Below, piece after piece: positions 1 to 10,233 of a stretch of 64,000 nucleotides of DNA (positions within the stretch are counted from its first letter, which is position 1; each line of letters begins with the position of its first letter). The notes beneath the pieces were generated by a model. The model was not told where the DNA came from, did not search any database, and worked only from the letters and a program-made list of their open reading frames with translations. The translations under genes and the position numbers were made by a program. The DNA lies in NCBI GenBank assembly GCA_021209875.1, contig JAGYVD010000002.1, forward strand, positions 2,728,001-2,792,000. The letters run 5' to 3'. The stretch is from Rosellinia necatrix (lineage: Eukaryota > Ascomycota > Sordariomycetes > Xylariales > Xylariaceae).

Positions 1-1096
1 GCACCATGCATTCACGCGTCTCTCCCACGTGTATGGGTGAGACACCTACATACACGCTATGTACTTACTCAAGGATAAGTATATATTAGCCACGCACTGG
101 CTTAAACGGCTCATAGTATCACCTAGTGTACATATCAGGGTGGAGTGCTTGGTAGCTCAATGGCAAAACCACACGATCCTGCTGATTTTCTATGACATGT
201 CGAGAGCTTCCCATCGAGAAGGAAACGAAGGTAAGGGGAAGGGAAGGAAGGGAAGGAAGGGAAGGGGAGCCGAACTCGTTGGGCTCTGCATTGTAGGGTT
301 GGAACATGGGCCCAAGGCTTAGTTACTACCTTGCAGCTAACAGAAAATGACGCCCCTGGTAGGGTCCCTGCTAGGATTCCTGCTGGGGAATGGTCTTACC
401 AGGAAATAAGACGCCGACGTCGCGAAAGCGGAGCTAATATGAAATAGAAGAGGCGAGGGATGGGCGGAGACATGATAGAACTTAAAGGGCAACGATGGCG
501 GAGGGAACTGTCAAGGGCCATGAACGGGCACTCGTATCATTCCCACTCGATAGGGCTACATAGACGGCTTCGCAGACGACACACGCCAGGTGCTTTGTGA
601 CGACGTCGAACAGCTATATTAAGTAGGAACGTACGTCCCTAATGATAGGCCCGCGACGTTCTAACGACACGGCACACCGGAATATCTAGTGACTCGGTAG
701 GTAAGTCCTCCCGGTTTGCGGAGGGTGGTGCCGCTCGGTGCTCTCACTACTAACTACTTGCTCATCACTCGCCTCTCCAGCTCCTTATCTCATATCTCAT
801 CCGTAGTATAGTTTACGGTATACGACAGGTGTGTGCGACAGGCGTATACGACAGGCGTATGCGACGGGTATATACGACAGGTCATAGCCACGCCGCAATC
901 TCAACCGGCGACCCAATCGGAAAACATATTCGGAAGGCGCTCATGCGGCACTGACCACCTTTATCCCAATAGTTAAAAATCGGAAAGGCCTCGTGAGCTG
1001 GTGGCAACGGCTGAAAGAACTGCCTCGTACCATCGCGAATAAAGCAAATATAAGTGGCGTGTTTTATTTTATTGTATTGTGTGCGCAATATTCAAG
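1..1096. other. Gene-free left edge and upstream region of the NRPS-like gene
   Basis: I see no coding region with protein-like composition here. It contains a purine-rich GGAAG/GGGAA stretch at about 225-268 and a five-unit minisatellite at 818-881. The last part is the likely promoter and leader of the gene starting at 1097. No convincing TATA element was identified. Confidence 0.5.
818..881. repeat. 12-13 bp minisatellite, five units
   Basis: Five consecutive units of the form (N)TATACGACAGG start at 818, 830, 843, 856 and 869. They differ mainly by A/G changes in the TATAC/TGTGC part. The array lies about 215 bp upstream of the NRPS-like start codon. Confidence 0.85.
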
Positions 1097-4000
1097 ATGG
1101 CCAACATCTCAGCCGAAGTCATTGAAGAACGTGTTCGACAATTTGGTAAACCATGGATGATTGACGATCTCATCCGTGTGCGGGCGAAGGATGAGGTTCA
1201 GGTCCCTATCCTAGGTTATCCTAGGCATAAGGATAGGGCTACTGATTATGAGCTCTTCACCGGCAAGGATCTCGATCGTATGGTGGACGAAGCTTGTCGA
1301 GTGTTGATCGGGGCAGGCCTCGAAATGAATTCGCATAAGACCGTCGGCTTATTTGCCCCTTCGGATCTGTCGTATATCATCGCACTATTTGCCCTATCTC
1401 GATTGGGTTGCAAGATCTTGACCGTCTCCACCCGCCTCGGAGAGCTGGCATGTTTGAACCTCATGGAACGGACGAGTTGCGATACAATGATTATCGGATC
1501 GACCGTTCGCGTCAAGATAACGGTGGATGGTCTCAAAAGAGCGCGCCCAGGGCTCGTCCTGATACCTATGCCGGCAAGAGCTGAGTTCGACAAGCCGGAT
1601 AGCCCTTGTCAACCCGTCGTCCGGCCCATACCAGACAGGGAGGCGGAGCACGCTCAACTAGCACTCTATGGCCACTCCTCAGGATCTACTGGCCTTCCGA
1701 AGCCGCTGGCGCTCTCTCACCGTAGCGTTCTGAATAACATCTATTTCGGCACTGGCTGCATGGCGTTTAACGCATTACCGTGGTACCACTTACATGGTAT
1801 CTTCACATCGTTTCAAGCCATATACATGCGGAAAACGGCGCATCTTTACAACGCGCATCTGCCCCTGACGGCCGAGCACCTTGTTGCGGCCCTAAAAGAG
1901 ATTCAGCCTGAGATCTGTCACACTGTCCCCTATGTCCTGAAGCTCATGGCCGAGAGGCAAGACGGCATCGATGTATTGAAGAATTGCAAATTCGTAACGG
2001 CGGCCGGAGCGCGGACACCTGACGAATTAGGCAACCGTGTAGTCCAACAAGGTGTAAATCTGGGAGTCATACTTGGGCTGTTAGTGCTCTCGTCACTCTT
2101 GCCCTATTTTTACTAACACATGTTCTAGGACCGAAGTTGGTCATATGGGGGATTCCATATACAGAGAGCCGGGCGACGACTCATGGGTCTATATTCGACC
2201 GTACGCGAGCCTCCGCCCTCATATGCTTTTCAAGAAGGCTGGCGAAGGCGTCTATGAGGCCGTATACCTGAAATCGCACCCGGCATTGATGGCGTCAACA
2301 AGTAACTCGAATAACCCTCCGGGCTCGTTTCATTCCAAGGATCTGTTTACTCCCCATCCCACCATCGAGAATGCCTGGAAGTATGTAGCTCGTGATGATG
2401 ACAGAATCACATTGCTCAACGGTGAAAAAATATTGCCACTAGGCATGGAGGGTGCAGTGCGCGAGAGCCCCTTAGTACGGGATAGTTTGGTGGTGGGGAA
2501 TGACCGTCTCACTCCAGGCTTACTTTTGTTTCGTTCCACCATCGCGGTTACCTTATCTGATGACGAGGTTATCGATGCCGTATGGCCGTTGATAGAGTCG
2601 GCAAACGTGGTCATGGACGAGCATGCGCGCATTACCCGTGACATGATCGTACAATTGGCAGCAGACGTTGAATACCCGGTAACGGATAAGAATAATATCA
2701 TCCGCGCAGCATCATACGAGCAATTCGAGGATATTATTGAGAAGTTGTATAACCAAGACCTAGGAACGAACGGCGTCGACAAGAAACAACTCGTTCCAGA
2801 GGAGTTGGAAAAGTACATCTTCCAGGTTGTCCGAGACTATCCAGGCATCGAGATCACAGATTATGAAACAGATTTCTTCGCCGCTGGGGTCGATAGCCTA
2901 CGAGCCGCGCAGCTTCGACGACACCTGCAGCAAAACCTAGATACCCGCGGGCATTTTCTCTCCACCAATGCCATTTATGATGCTGGTAATGTGGCAAGCC
3001 TAGCAGCGGTTTTATACAACTTGCGTATTGGAAAGCCACTTGAGAACTGCCCCTCGAACGAGAAGAGTGAGATTACAAGGATGAAAGAGCTCATTTCCGA
3101 GTATAGAGGCTCCGCAACCCGAGAACCCAAGGAGAAGAGAGATTTTATCGTAAGTAGGGATGGATATTGAGGTGTACGGGACATATTTAGCTGACTATGT
3201 TGCTCAGGTCCTTACTGGAGCAACCGGCGCCCTGGGTGCCCATATGTTGAACCGACTTCTAGATAATCCAAGAGTAGCAAGGGTGTACTGTCCAGTTCGG
3301 GGCGAGAATGGGTTCGAGCGCGTATCGAAATCGTTGGAAGAACGAGGACTCACCTTGTCCGGAGATGACCCTACACGAGCCCAAAAGTTGGCAGTCCTGT
3401 CAACTAACAACTTCGGAGCGCCTAACCTAGGCCTCCGCGTCCAGGAATATGCCGAACTACAGAGCTCGGCGACCCTGATCATCCACGCGGCCTGGCCGGT
3501 GAATTTCAACATCCCCCTTGAGAGTTTCAGGCCGCATATCGCTGGGCTGCGAAACCTCCTAAACCTAGGATCAGAAACGCCCGCCCTAGCTCGCGTCGTC
3601 TTCATCAGCAGTATATCGGTAGCCTTCAATATGCCCAAGCCGGCAGGCGTCCCCGAGGGGCCCCTCTCCTCCCTCGAGCACGCGGCAGGCACCGGCTACG
3701 CGCGCTCGAAGCTGGTCGGCGAGCGTATATGCGAGACCGCAGGCGAGCGCGGCGCCGCCGTTGGCGTCCTGCGGGTCGGGCAGATCGCGGCCGACAGCGC
3801 GAGGGGCATCTGGAACGAGAAGGAGCACGTGCCACTGCTGGTCCGTAGCGCCACGGAGATCCGGGCCCTCCCCCGCCTATACGGGCGCGAGGGGCTCTGC
3901 AAGTGGATGCCCGTGGACACGGTCGCTGCGGCGGTCCTCCAACTCGCCGACGGGGTCGCGGCGCCCGGCGCGTCGTTCTACAACGTCACGCCGCCCCACG

Positions 4001-4359
4001 CCTTCGCGTGGAACGACCGGTTCCTCCCGGCCCTGCGCGCGGCCGGGCTCGAGTTCGAGGAGGTCACCCTTGCCGAGTGGCTGCGGCGCCTCCGCTCCCG
4101 CGCCGACGTGCTCGGTCCGGCCGCGGAGGAACGGCTGCCCGCAATCAAGCTGGCGGACTACTACGAGGCCACGTACGGCGATTCCATGGCCGCCGGGGCC
4201 CGTGATTCGGATCTAGTGTTCGATAACGCCCAGGCCTGCGGCCACAGCATCGCCCTTAGGACCTGCCCTGAGCTGTCGGATGTGGCCATCGTGCGCAAGA
4301 TGCTGCAGCACTGGTTCCGCCACGGAAGTCAGGGCGCAGAGCAAGGTTTGGCCAAATGA
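1097..4359 (+). CDS. NRPS-like adenylation-thiolation-reductase (A-T-R) enzyme
   Basis: Three exons, 1097-2079, 2129-3149 and 3208-4359, give 1051 aa. Intron 1 starts GTTAGT and has a CTAAC branch site. Intron 2 starts GTAAGT. Both junctions keep frame. An adenylation domain fills roughly residues 20-530, with the P-loop-like SSGSTGLPKP near residue 195, GLTEVGHMG across intron 1, and NGEKILPL. A carrier domain follows, with its phosphopantetheine serine in GVDSL near 583. A thioester-reductase/NAD-binding domain runs from about 669, with TGATGALG and a catalytic YxxxK (GYARSK, Tyr near 832). There is no condensation domain. Known A-T-R enzymes activate a carboxylic or amino acid and release it reductively as aldehyde or alcohol; the substrate here cannot be read by eye. 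The ATG at 1097 is the first in frame. Exon 3 from about 3640 is much more GC-rich than the adenylation half. No partner biosynthetic genes are adjacent. Confidence 0.9.
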
Positions 4360-4900
4360 AACACAACATGATCTCCTCATGCATATATGTACTTATGACT
4401 GGATGCGATGCCCAGACGCTAACGTTGCGGCCTGAGGATATGTCGCATGCGAGCGTCTCACAGGTTCACCCGGCCGGTTGTAGGTATCGCTCAAGCTCCC
4501 AGCGCCCCGAGCCGCCATCCCATGAGCTGGATGGTATGTCAACCCACTGTTAGAGCTATCTGTTTCCGTGACGATACCCGTCCGCGATGCATACACAAAT
4601 ATTGGAGGACCATGCAGTCGATTTGTATTCCGAGGGGCGATCCGAAGCTTGCATGGTTGGAATAGAACCTGCTCGCATTTGTCCTCACCAATTATTCTTA
4701 GGTCCTTTTTTTTCCTTTTTTTTTCCGCAAAGACAACAGATTATTGCACATAAGCTCAAGTATGCTTCAATACAAAAGCTGGGTTTTCTTCTCTGGCGTA
4801 ATTATCCATCATATGTTTAGCCTACGGATACACAATACATGCAGCCAGCTACAACGTAAGACAAAGAGAGGAGAAAAGAGTTTTATTTACACTACGCTGC

Positions 4901-5173
4901 TCACTCTCTCGCGAAGTCTCTGTCACGCTCACCGGCGCCTCGTACCCTGCTGTCAATATCTCCGTGGGCGCCTCTTGCGGAGGATAGTGCTCTTGCACCG
5001 AGATACCAATTCTTGCGCGACACGTATCTGCTGTTTTCGAGATCGAACCGCGCAGTCTCCCTTCCCTCGACGATTGCTTCTCTGCTATACGCCCCGGCGG
5101 TGTTGAGGTCTCTCAAGGCATCTCTCGGCCTCCTCAGGGACCTGTCGAAAGTTTTCGGTAGCTGGCGCCATTG
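4901..5173 (-). pseudogene. Protein-like C-terminal fragment, unidentified
   Basis: A minus-strand reading frame of about 90 codons ends at a stop at 4901-4903. It has protein-like composition: LPKTFDRSLRRPRDALRDL, then GAYSREAIVEGRETARFDL and SRKNWYLGARALSSARG. It has no ATG at its upstream end because a TGA precedes it at about 5174. An ATG ACA ATG sits nearby in another frame. It may be the last exon of a gene whose 5' part uses an unrecognised intron, or a relic with a frameshift. I do not recognise the family. It could be chance. Confidence 0.3.
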
Positions 5174-8100
5174 TCATCTCATCCTATGTTCTTCAATAAT
5201 TCGGTGGTTTCCCCCTGATAATGTGCTAGTGCTTCAGATCATAAGGAAGAATGGAGTATATATTGATTCAAGGGTGAAATAAATAATATCCAAGTTGTGA
5301 GTACGCAGCGAATGGATTAATTAATCAATTTTTAGTGAAATATACTCGTTTCTATCTAAAAAATTAAAATATAAAAAATTAAAAACGCAGCCGACATCCT
5401 CAGGCTCGCCGTCATAACAAATTCATGATGAATTCATGAACCCGATCTCCTGGTGGCCCTAGCCTTGTAGTAGTGTGGTCAACACTGCCAATATTACCAA
5501 TGCCAATGAAGGGCATCATATACATCAACTATAATTACCCTAATAGAAATTCTCAGCATTAGAACGACATCACTACAGTGTTGGCCGGCACCAAACCGCA
5601 AATTTCCGGATCGCGGTGATTCCATTTTTACGAGGCTTTATTTTATACCTTGATAGGTTCCATTCAATTCGAGGCTAGGTTTACCATTTCCCACCGAATG
5701 GTAACGGCTTAGTAAGATATGGTAAACGCATATTCCTATCAGTCCTATGCCGTGTCCGTAGAAATGCAATAAATCAGAAAAAGACACCATTAATATGGAG
5801 AAAGTAGTGCTATCTTAATGCTGCAGAGAACAAAATGTGACCCATCATCTCATTAAATACTAGCTAACTGGGGAATTCCTGGCAGGCAGGCTGGGTATCC
5901 CATGACCAGCAAACGCTACCGGCATACTATCACGTTGCGAGCAGTAAATCAGGGGCGTCGCTCTCGCAAACTCACTACTAATACAATCTCCCACACTATT
6001 AGGAAACCCCCGCCTATCCTGTCTAATGACTGAAACTTGATAGGGGGCGCTTAATATAGTATTCGGTGTGACTGGAAACTCAATATTTCCCGGCCGGGTG
6101 TCTCGATGCTCAAGGCGAGTCAAGTTTTGGCCTCCTTCATGTTGGCCGTGTAATTTTCGCTTGTATATAGGGAGAGGCGGGTAGAGCGCGCCTCTTCACC
6201 CGGGGAAGCGACAACATGACGTGTCTCATGCCCGGATATTATCCAACGCTTCACGAGCTCTGCCACTCTCCTTCCTCGTGACGCGTGATCCTGGAGATTA
6301 TGAGCAAAAATGAAGGACGAAAAGAAAAAAAATACCGTTGAAGTCTGCTATTGGCTTGTCCTATGACCACCCCCCCCTCCCCTCCCTCCCTCCCTCTATT
6401 GGGATTGTTTACTCTGTTTCCGGGATGTAGGGAGAACCGGCCACAAACAGGTTTATGAGATGACATTTCTCAAACCTTCATTTAAATGACCATGCTAATG
6501 CAGCACTTCACACGTATTATACAGTATCCGAGCCAACGTTGTCATATGAAAAGATACCAAAGAGGTGTGAATATTCTTCGGCCTGGTTAAATGACGCCGG
6601 CCCCGAGGGAAGAGCTTGGAAATGCCTGCCTAGTTGGGGGGAAGGGGTATTCTTCCGATATCATCATCCTAAACCCCTTGCCAACAACAGTGTCGGTCGG
6701 GGTGCATTGGCCATCTCCTTCAAACGTGACTAGATATTCACAACTTAAGTGTGTGGTGGCCGAACAGCCCCCGGTATAGGTACCACCACCTTGATGAACG
6801 ACTCCGGTCAGCTGCATCCCCTGCGCCTAGGGAACCTAGGCGATTCGGAGACCTACAGTGGCCCCGAACGATCGTAATGTATTACGTGGCTAATAATTAT
6901 CCGTTGAGCCGCACGAAGGAGGATCGTGTGAGGTGCTCGACACTAAGTACAGATGCTTACATCGGAAATGGAAGAAATTGACGATGCCTGGCTGTAACGT
7001 TAACCGCCGGGATCGGCGAGGATTCCCAAGAGGGCGTCTTTTCCCACACGGTAGGCTGGTTCGGGGAACCTGAACGCTGTCACAGGAAAGAAAAGGCCAA
7101 ACAGCCGGGTCGGGGAGTTCGCTGCATGACTTCATCTATTCGGAACGGTCTAGAGCGGGAGGTAGTAGATTTCCCGGTCTTGGGAATGCTTCATCTCGGG
7201 GTGCGGGATGAGCTTCTTCTATTGGATGTCAAAGAAACCTGGGGCTAATGTTCCGGTGCCGAAGCCACGCCGTAACTGAATGGCACATTGGCCAATGGCA
7301 AGAGGGAGGTAGACAGGCTACAATCTCTGGGGGGATAGATTTTACCCCCTTGTCGGTACAGTATCGTTATGGGAACATCACCTGAACCATGCCGCCTTTA
7401 GCCTGAGCCTAGAGTAAGCACCCAAACAAGAACAGAATGCTTCTGCTTGCGTTTCTGATCAAACACGTGCCGCCATGCGCACGGCAGTAATATACGGAAG
7501 GCAGCCGTTTTTAATATGCAACAGGGCTGGGCTGATGGCAAATTTCGTAGTACGTTCAATACGTTGGTATTGAATGTTACATACCATGTACATATACATA
7601 TACGTTATTTCCTCCCGGCTCATGTTGTTCGATACGTCTCCTCCTGTTGTCGTAGTTCAGCGGATAACCAACTGTACCCTTTTGACAGTAGATTCAACCA
7701 AATTAGTCGTGCCGGCTGTCACTGTTAGGCTTCTTAGCTGTGTGTGGTCATTAGTAGATGCTCATAGTTGTAGCCAGAGAGCCGCTCGATAAAGCATACA
7801 AAGATCTGCCCCAGGCAGGTGCCATTGAACGATGGTTTAGTATACGCCCCTACCCTCTACCTGCCCAAGCTAGTCAGTCCTGACGGTCAGATCGAATGCT
7901 TACCTATGGCAACTGGGGAAAGATTCCAGGTTGAGATGAATATGGCAAGTCTTGAGGGAACCAGGAGAGTTCACCACTAGCCTAGACGATCCTGAATATT
8001 TCAACGCTGGAACGGAATCCGAATTGGAATGTGTAATAAAACGGCTTGTTCGCCATGAAATCAAGTGATAATTTGCGCATAGTTTGCTGAGTTGGCACAA

Positions 8101-9026
8101 ACCGACATTTGTTCCTTGGAGGTTTGGTTCGGCGATTACGAGAGATCCAAGTTCTATCTTGAATCATGAGCGTAGTACCGAGCACGCGATGGATACGTGA
8201 TGATCGAAATACCAGCTATCATAGTCATATAAAGTGACAACAGAAAATTTCGGATAGGCCACTCCCGGCTACGTATAGAGGCAGGCGGATCGCTCTCAGT
8301 AATTGGATTTGGGTGCCAACTCCAGGGGCAGTGAGCCCCTAGCTACATACCACCCAAGCTTCGGAAGGCCACTAAAAGAAACTTCCTCGAGCCGAATGAT
8401 ATTGAATATCCACGAATCTCGATGTAGACGAGATAGACGAGCACGCCGAGTGTGCAGGGAGTTGGCTTGTCGTGCTCTGTGCTGGAGGGGATCGCCATGG
8501 CCGGGGTTCCGGTGGAACGGTCACACGAGTTACAAGCAGTTGCCAGGACATCTTTCTCGTGCGTAGCTCAGACATCATACGGCAGCCCATTCCGGAAATC
8601 ATGGGGCAATGCCGTCCCCGAGGCGGCAGACACCTCCATGCCGGCCTGGACAACAGGACGACGTCTGTTGACACTATTTACTCCTCCGTATGGGCAATAC
8701 TCGTCGATAGAATGCCTTTTGATAAACGCCGGCCTGTGACATGATTCTGCCTTGGATAATAATGAATGAGAGCATGGCCGATCTTGTTCTATACATCTCC
8801 GCCATGCACGATAGGAGACACCGCTGCCTCCCAAGGTCACGGTATTCACTAGATAGCCATTCTGAGCTTCTCCGAGTCTAAACTCAACCGGCCCTCCTCG
8901 GCGTCCAAGTAGCGTACTATAACCTGGAACTGTTACCCAGGTAGGTTATCTATGGTACCTCCGACATGGTAGCTCTAAGACCATGCGACCTCCTCGGTTA
9001 CTTGTCTGCCTGCCTGCCTGCTAGCG

Positions 9027-9056
9027 AGCCAGCCAGCCAGCCAGCCAGCCAGCCAG
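9027..9056. repeat. (AGCC)n microsatellite
   Basis: About seven tandem AGCC units, preceded by a shorter (CTGC)-type tract. Confidence 0.9.
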
Positions 9057-9165
9057 TGACGACAGAACGATCCGAATTGGGGCAAAAGCGGCGAGTGCGC
9101 GAACCCCGACATACGTACCTATACAGCACTATCAATGTGATGACGCCTAAACTCGGAGCTTCTCC

Positions 9166-9259
9166 AGCAGCGATGGTTGCAGTGATGGTTGTAGCAACGG
9201 GTGCAGCGATGGTGGTTGCAGCGATGGTGGTTGCAGCGATGGTGGTTGCAGTGGCGGTT
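9166..9259. repeat. 15-bp minisatellite
   Basis: Three perfect units of GCAGCGATGGTGGTT at 9203-9247 are flanked by degenerate units on both sides (GCAGCGATGGTTGCAGTGAT on the left, GCAGTGGCGGTT on the right). One frame through it reads as an Ala/Val/Met repeat, but nothing else supports coding. Confidence 0.9.
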
Positions 9260-9834
9260 CGCGCTTCGGTCGGTGCCATGATGATACAGGGGTGGGAAGC
9301 AGGTCGCTCGCTGGGTTTTATCCCGGCGTGGCGTGTCTTCAACAAATGCAGCCTACTGCATAAGATACCTAGTGCCTATGATAGGTGGTATCTGTTTCCA
9401 ATCCATGCCGCTTTAATCCTGAGCCCAGCCTGAGCCCGCCTGTATTGGTCCACTTTTCATAAGGTTATATATACCAAGTATAGTATACTAGCTACCACCA
9501 ATATAAAATCTTGCATAAGCACCCACTAAGTACAGAGAAGGAATCTAGAAGTACATGCTACTTGCTGTACTAGATGGTGGTAGTAAACCCCCTACCAGCC
9601 ACTTCGATTAGACGTTAAAAATGTGGATAAAGTACCTAAATACCCAGGTAGGTTACTAGGAGTATATTATCGTCCATCTTATTAACTACCTTACATGACT
9701 ATTACTAGCTTATATCAGATAGACGGCCAGGCGGCGTTAGTAAGTAAGGTGGGTAGGTATCATCGTGATGAAGGATTATAATGACCATGACACCTAGCAG
9801 TCGCAAGATACAGTGCAAAAATATAGAATTTAAA

Positions 9835-9905
9835 GGATCGAATGGGAATTGAACCCATGACCTATGGAACTGCAGTCCATTGCTCTACCACTGAGCTACC
9901 AATCC
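9835..9905 (-). tRNA. tRNA-Cys (anticodon GCA)
   Basis: On the minus strand the 71-nt sequence folds as a full cloverleaf. The acceptor stem begins GGATTGG and ends CGATCC, with G-T wobbles. The D arm is AGCTCAGTGGTAGAGC. The anticodon stem ATGGA/TCCAT encloses the loop CTGCAGT with GCA at positions 34-36 (plus-strand 9871-9873). The T arm is ATGGG-TTCAATT-CCCAT. The internal A box (TAGCTCAGTGG) and B box (GGTTCAATTCC) for RNA polymerase III are intact. There is no intron. The CCA end is not encoded, as expected for a nuclear gene. Confidence 0.94.
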
Positions 9906-10191
9906 TGCGGCCGAGGCTAACACCATGCTGCTTGTTGCATGGGTGGAGCTACTTTGCCACTTATAACTCGTGATAATCCAGGTTAATTATGTAAAAGTCA
10001 ACTCTGCTCAGGCCCCGATCAGGGCACAAATTCAGTGCACTTGTAGCAAAACCCATCTACAGGTGGACTAGCACAGGTTCAAGCTGCAAACCTAGTACAA
10101 CTTTCGAATAAATACAGTTATGGGACTTATGTTGTCCTGTACTTACACCAGGTATGGGCTTGGACCACCTAGCCACAGCAGTGGTCCAGGT

Positions 10192-10233
10192 CATCTAGCC
10201 AATCAGAGGCTGCCATGGTCATGGGCCATGACA
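10192..10233 (-). repeat. Dispersed repeat, copy related to 54969-55010
   Basis: Read on the minus strand, these 42 bases match 54969-55010 at about 35 of 42 positions. Most mismatches are transitions. Both copies contain TGTCATGGCCCA and CTGATTGGCT. This copy is about 290 bp from the tRNA-Cys gene. Confidence 0.65.

Larger units (their letters stand above)
4360..9834. other. Gene-poor region with simple repeats and one coding remnant
   Basis: Apart from the minus-strand fragment at 4901-5173, I see no recognisable gene. Scattered short open frames on both strands have no recognisable motifs and no good splice partners. Composition varies, with AT-rich patches near 5280-5400 and 5700-5860. 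An (AGCC)n tract lies at about 9027-9056 and a 15-bp minisatellite at 9166-9259. Old, diverged transposon remains are possible but not shown. Confidence 0.45.

Noticed and set aside
145..220. tRNA-like text (GGTAGCTCAATGGCA resembles an A box)
   Set aside because: No B box at the right distance and no acceptor or T stem can be formed.
8303..8849. Overlapping open frames on both strands of similar length
   Set aside because: They overlap each other in several frames, show no motif, and are explained by locally low stop-codon frequency.
9001..9060. Tandem AGCC/CTGC stretch considered as a CRISPR-like array
   Set aside because: There are no spacers, only a 4-bp microsatellite, and the organism is eukaryotic.
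1..9800. Secondary-metabolite gene cluster around the NRPS-like gene
   Set aside because: No oxidase, transporter, methyltransferase or cluster regulator is visible nearby. The velvet gene 14 kb away is a global-type regulator.
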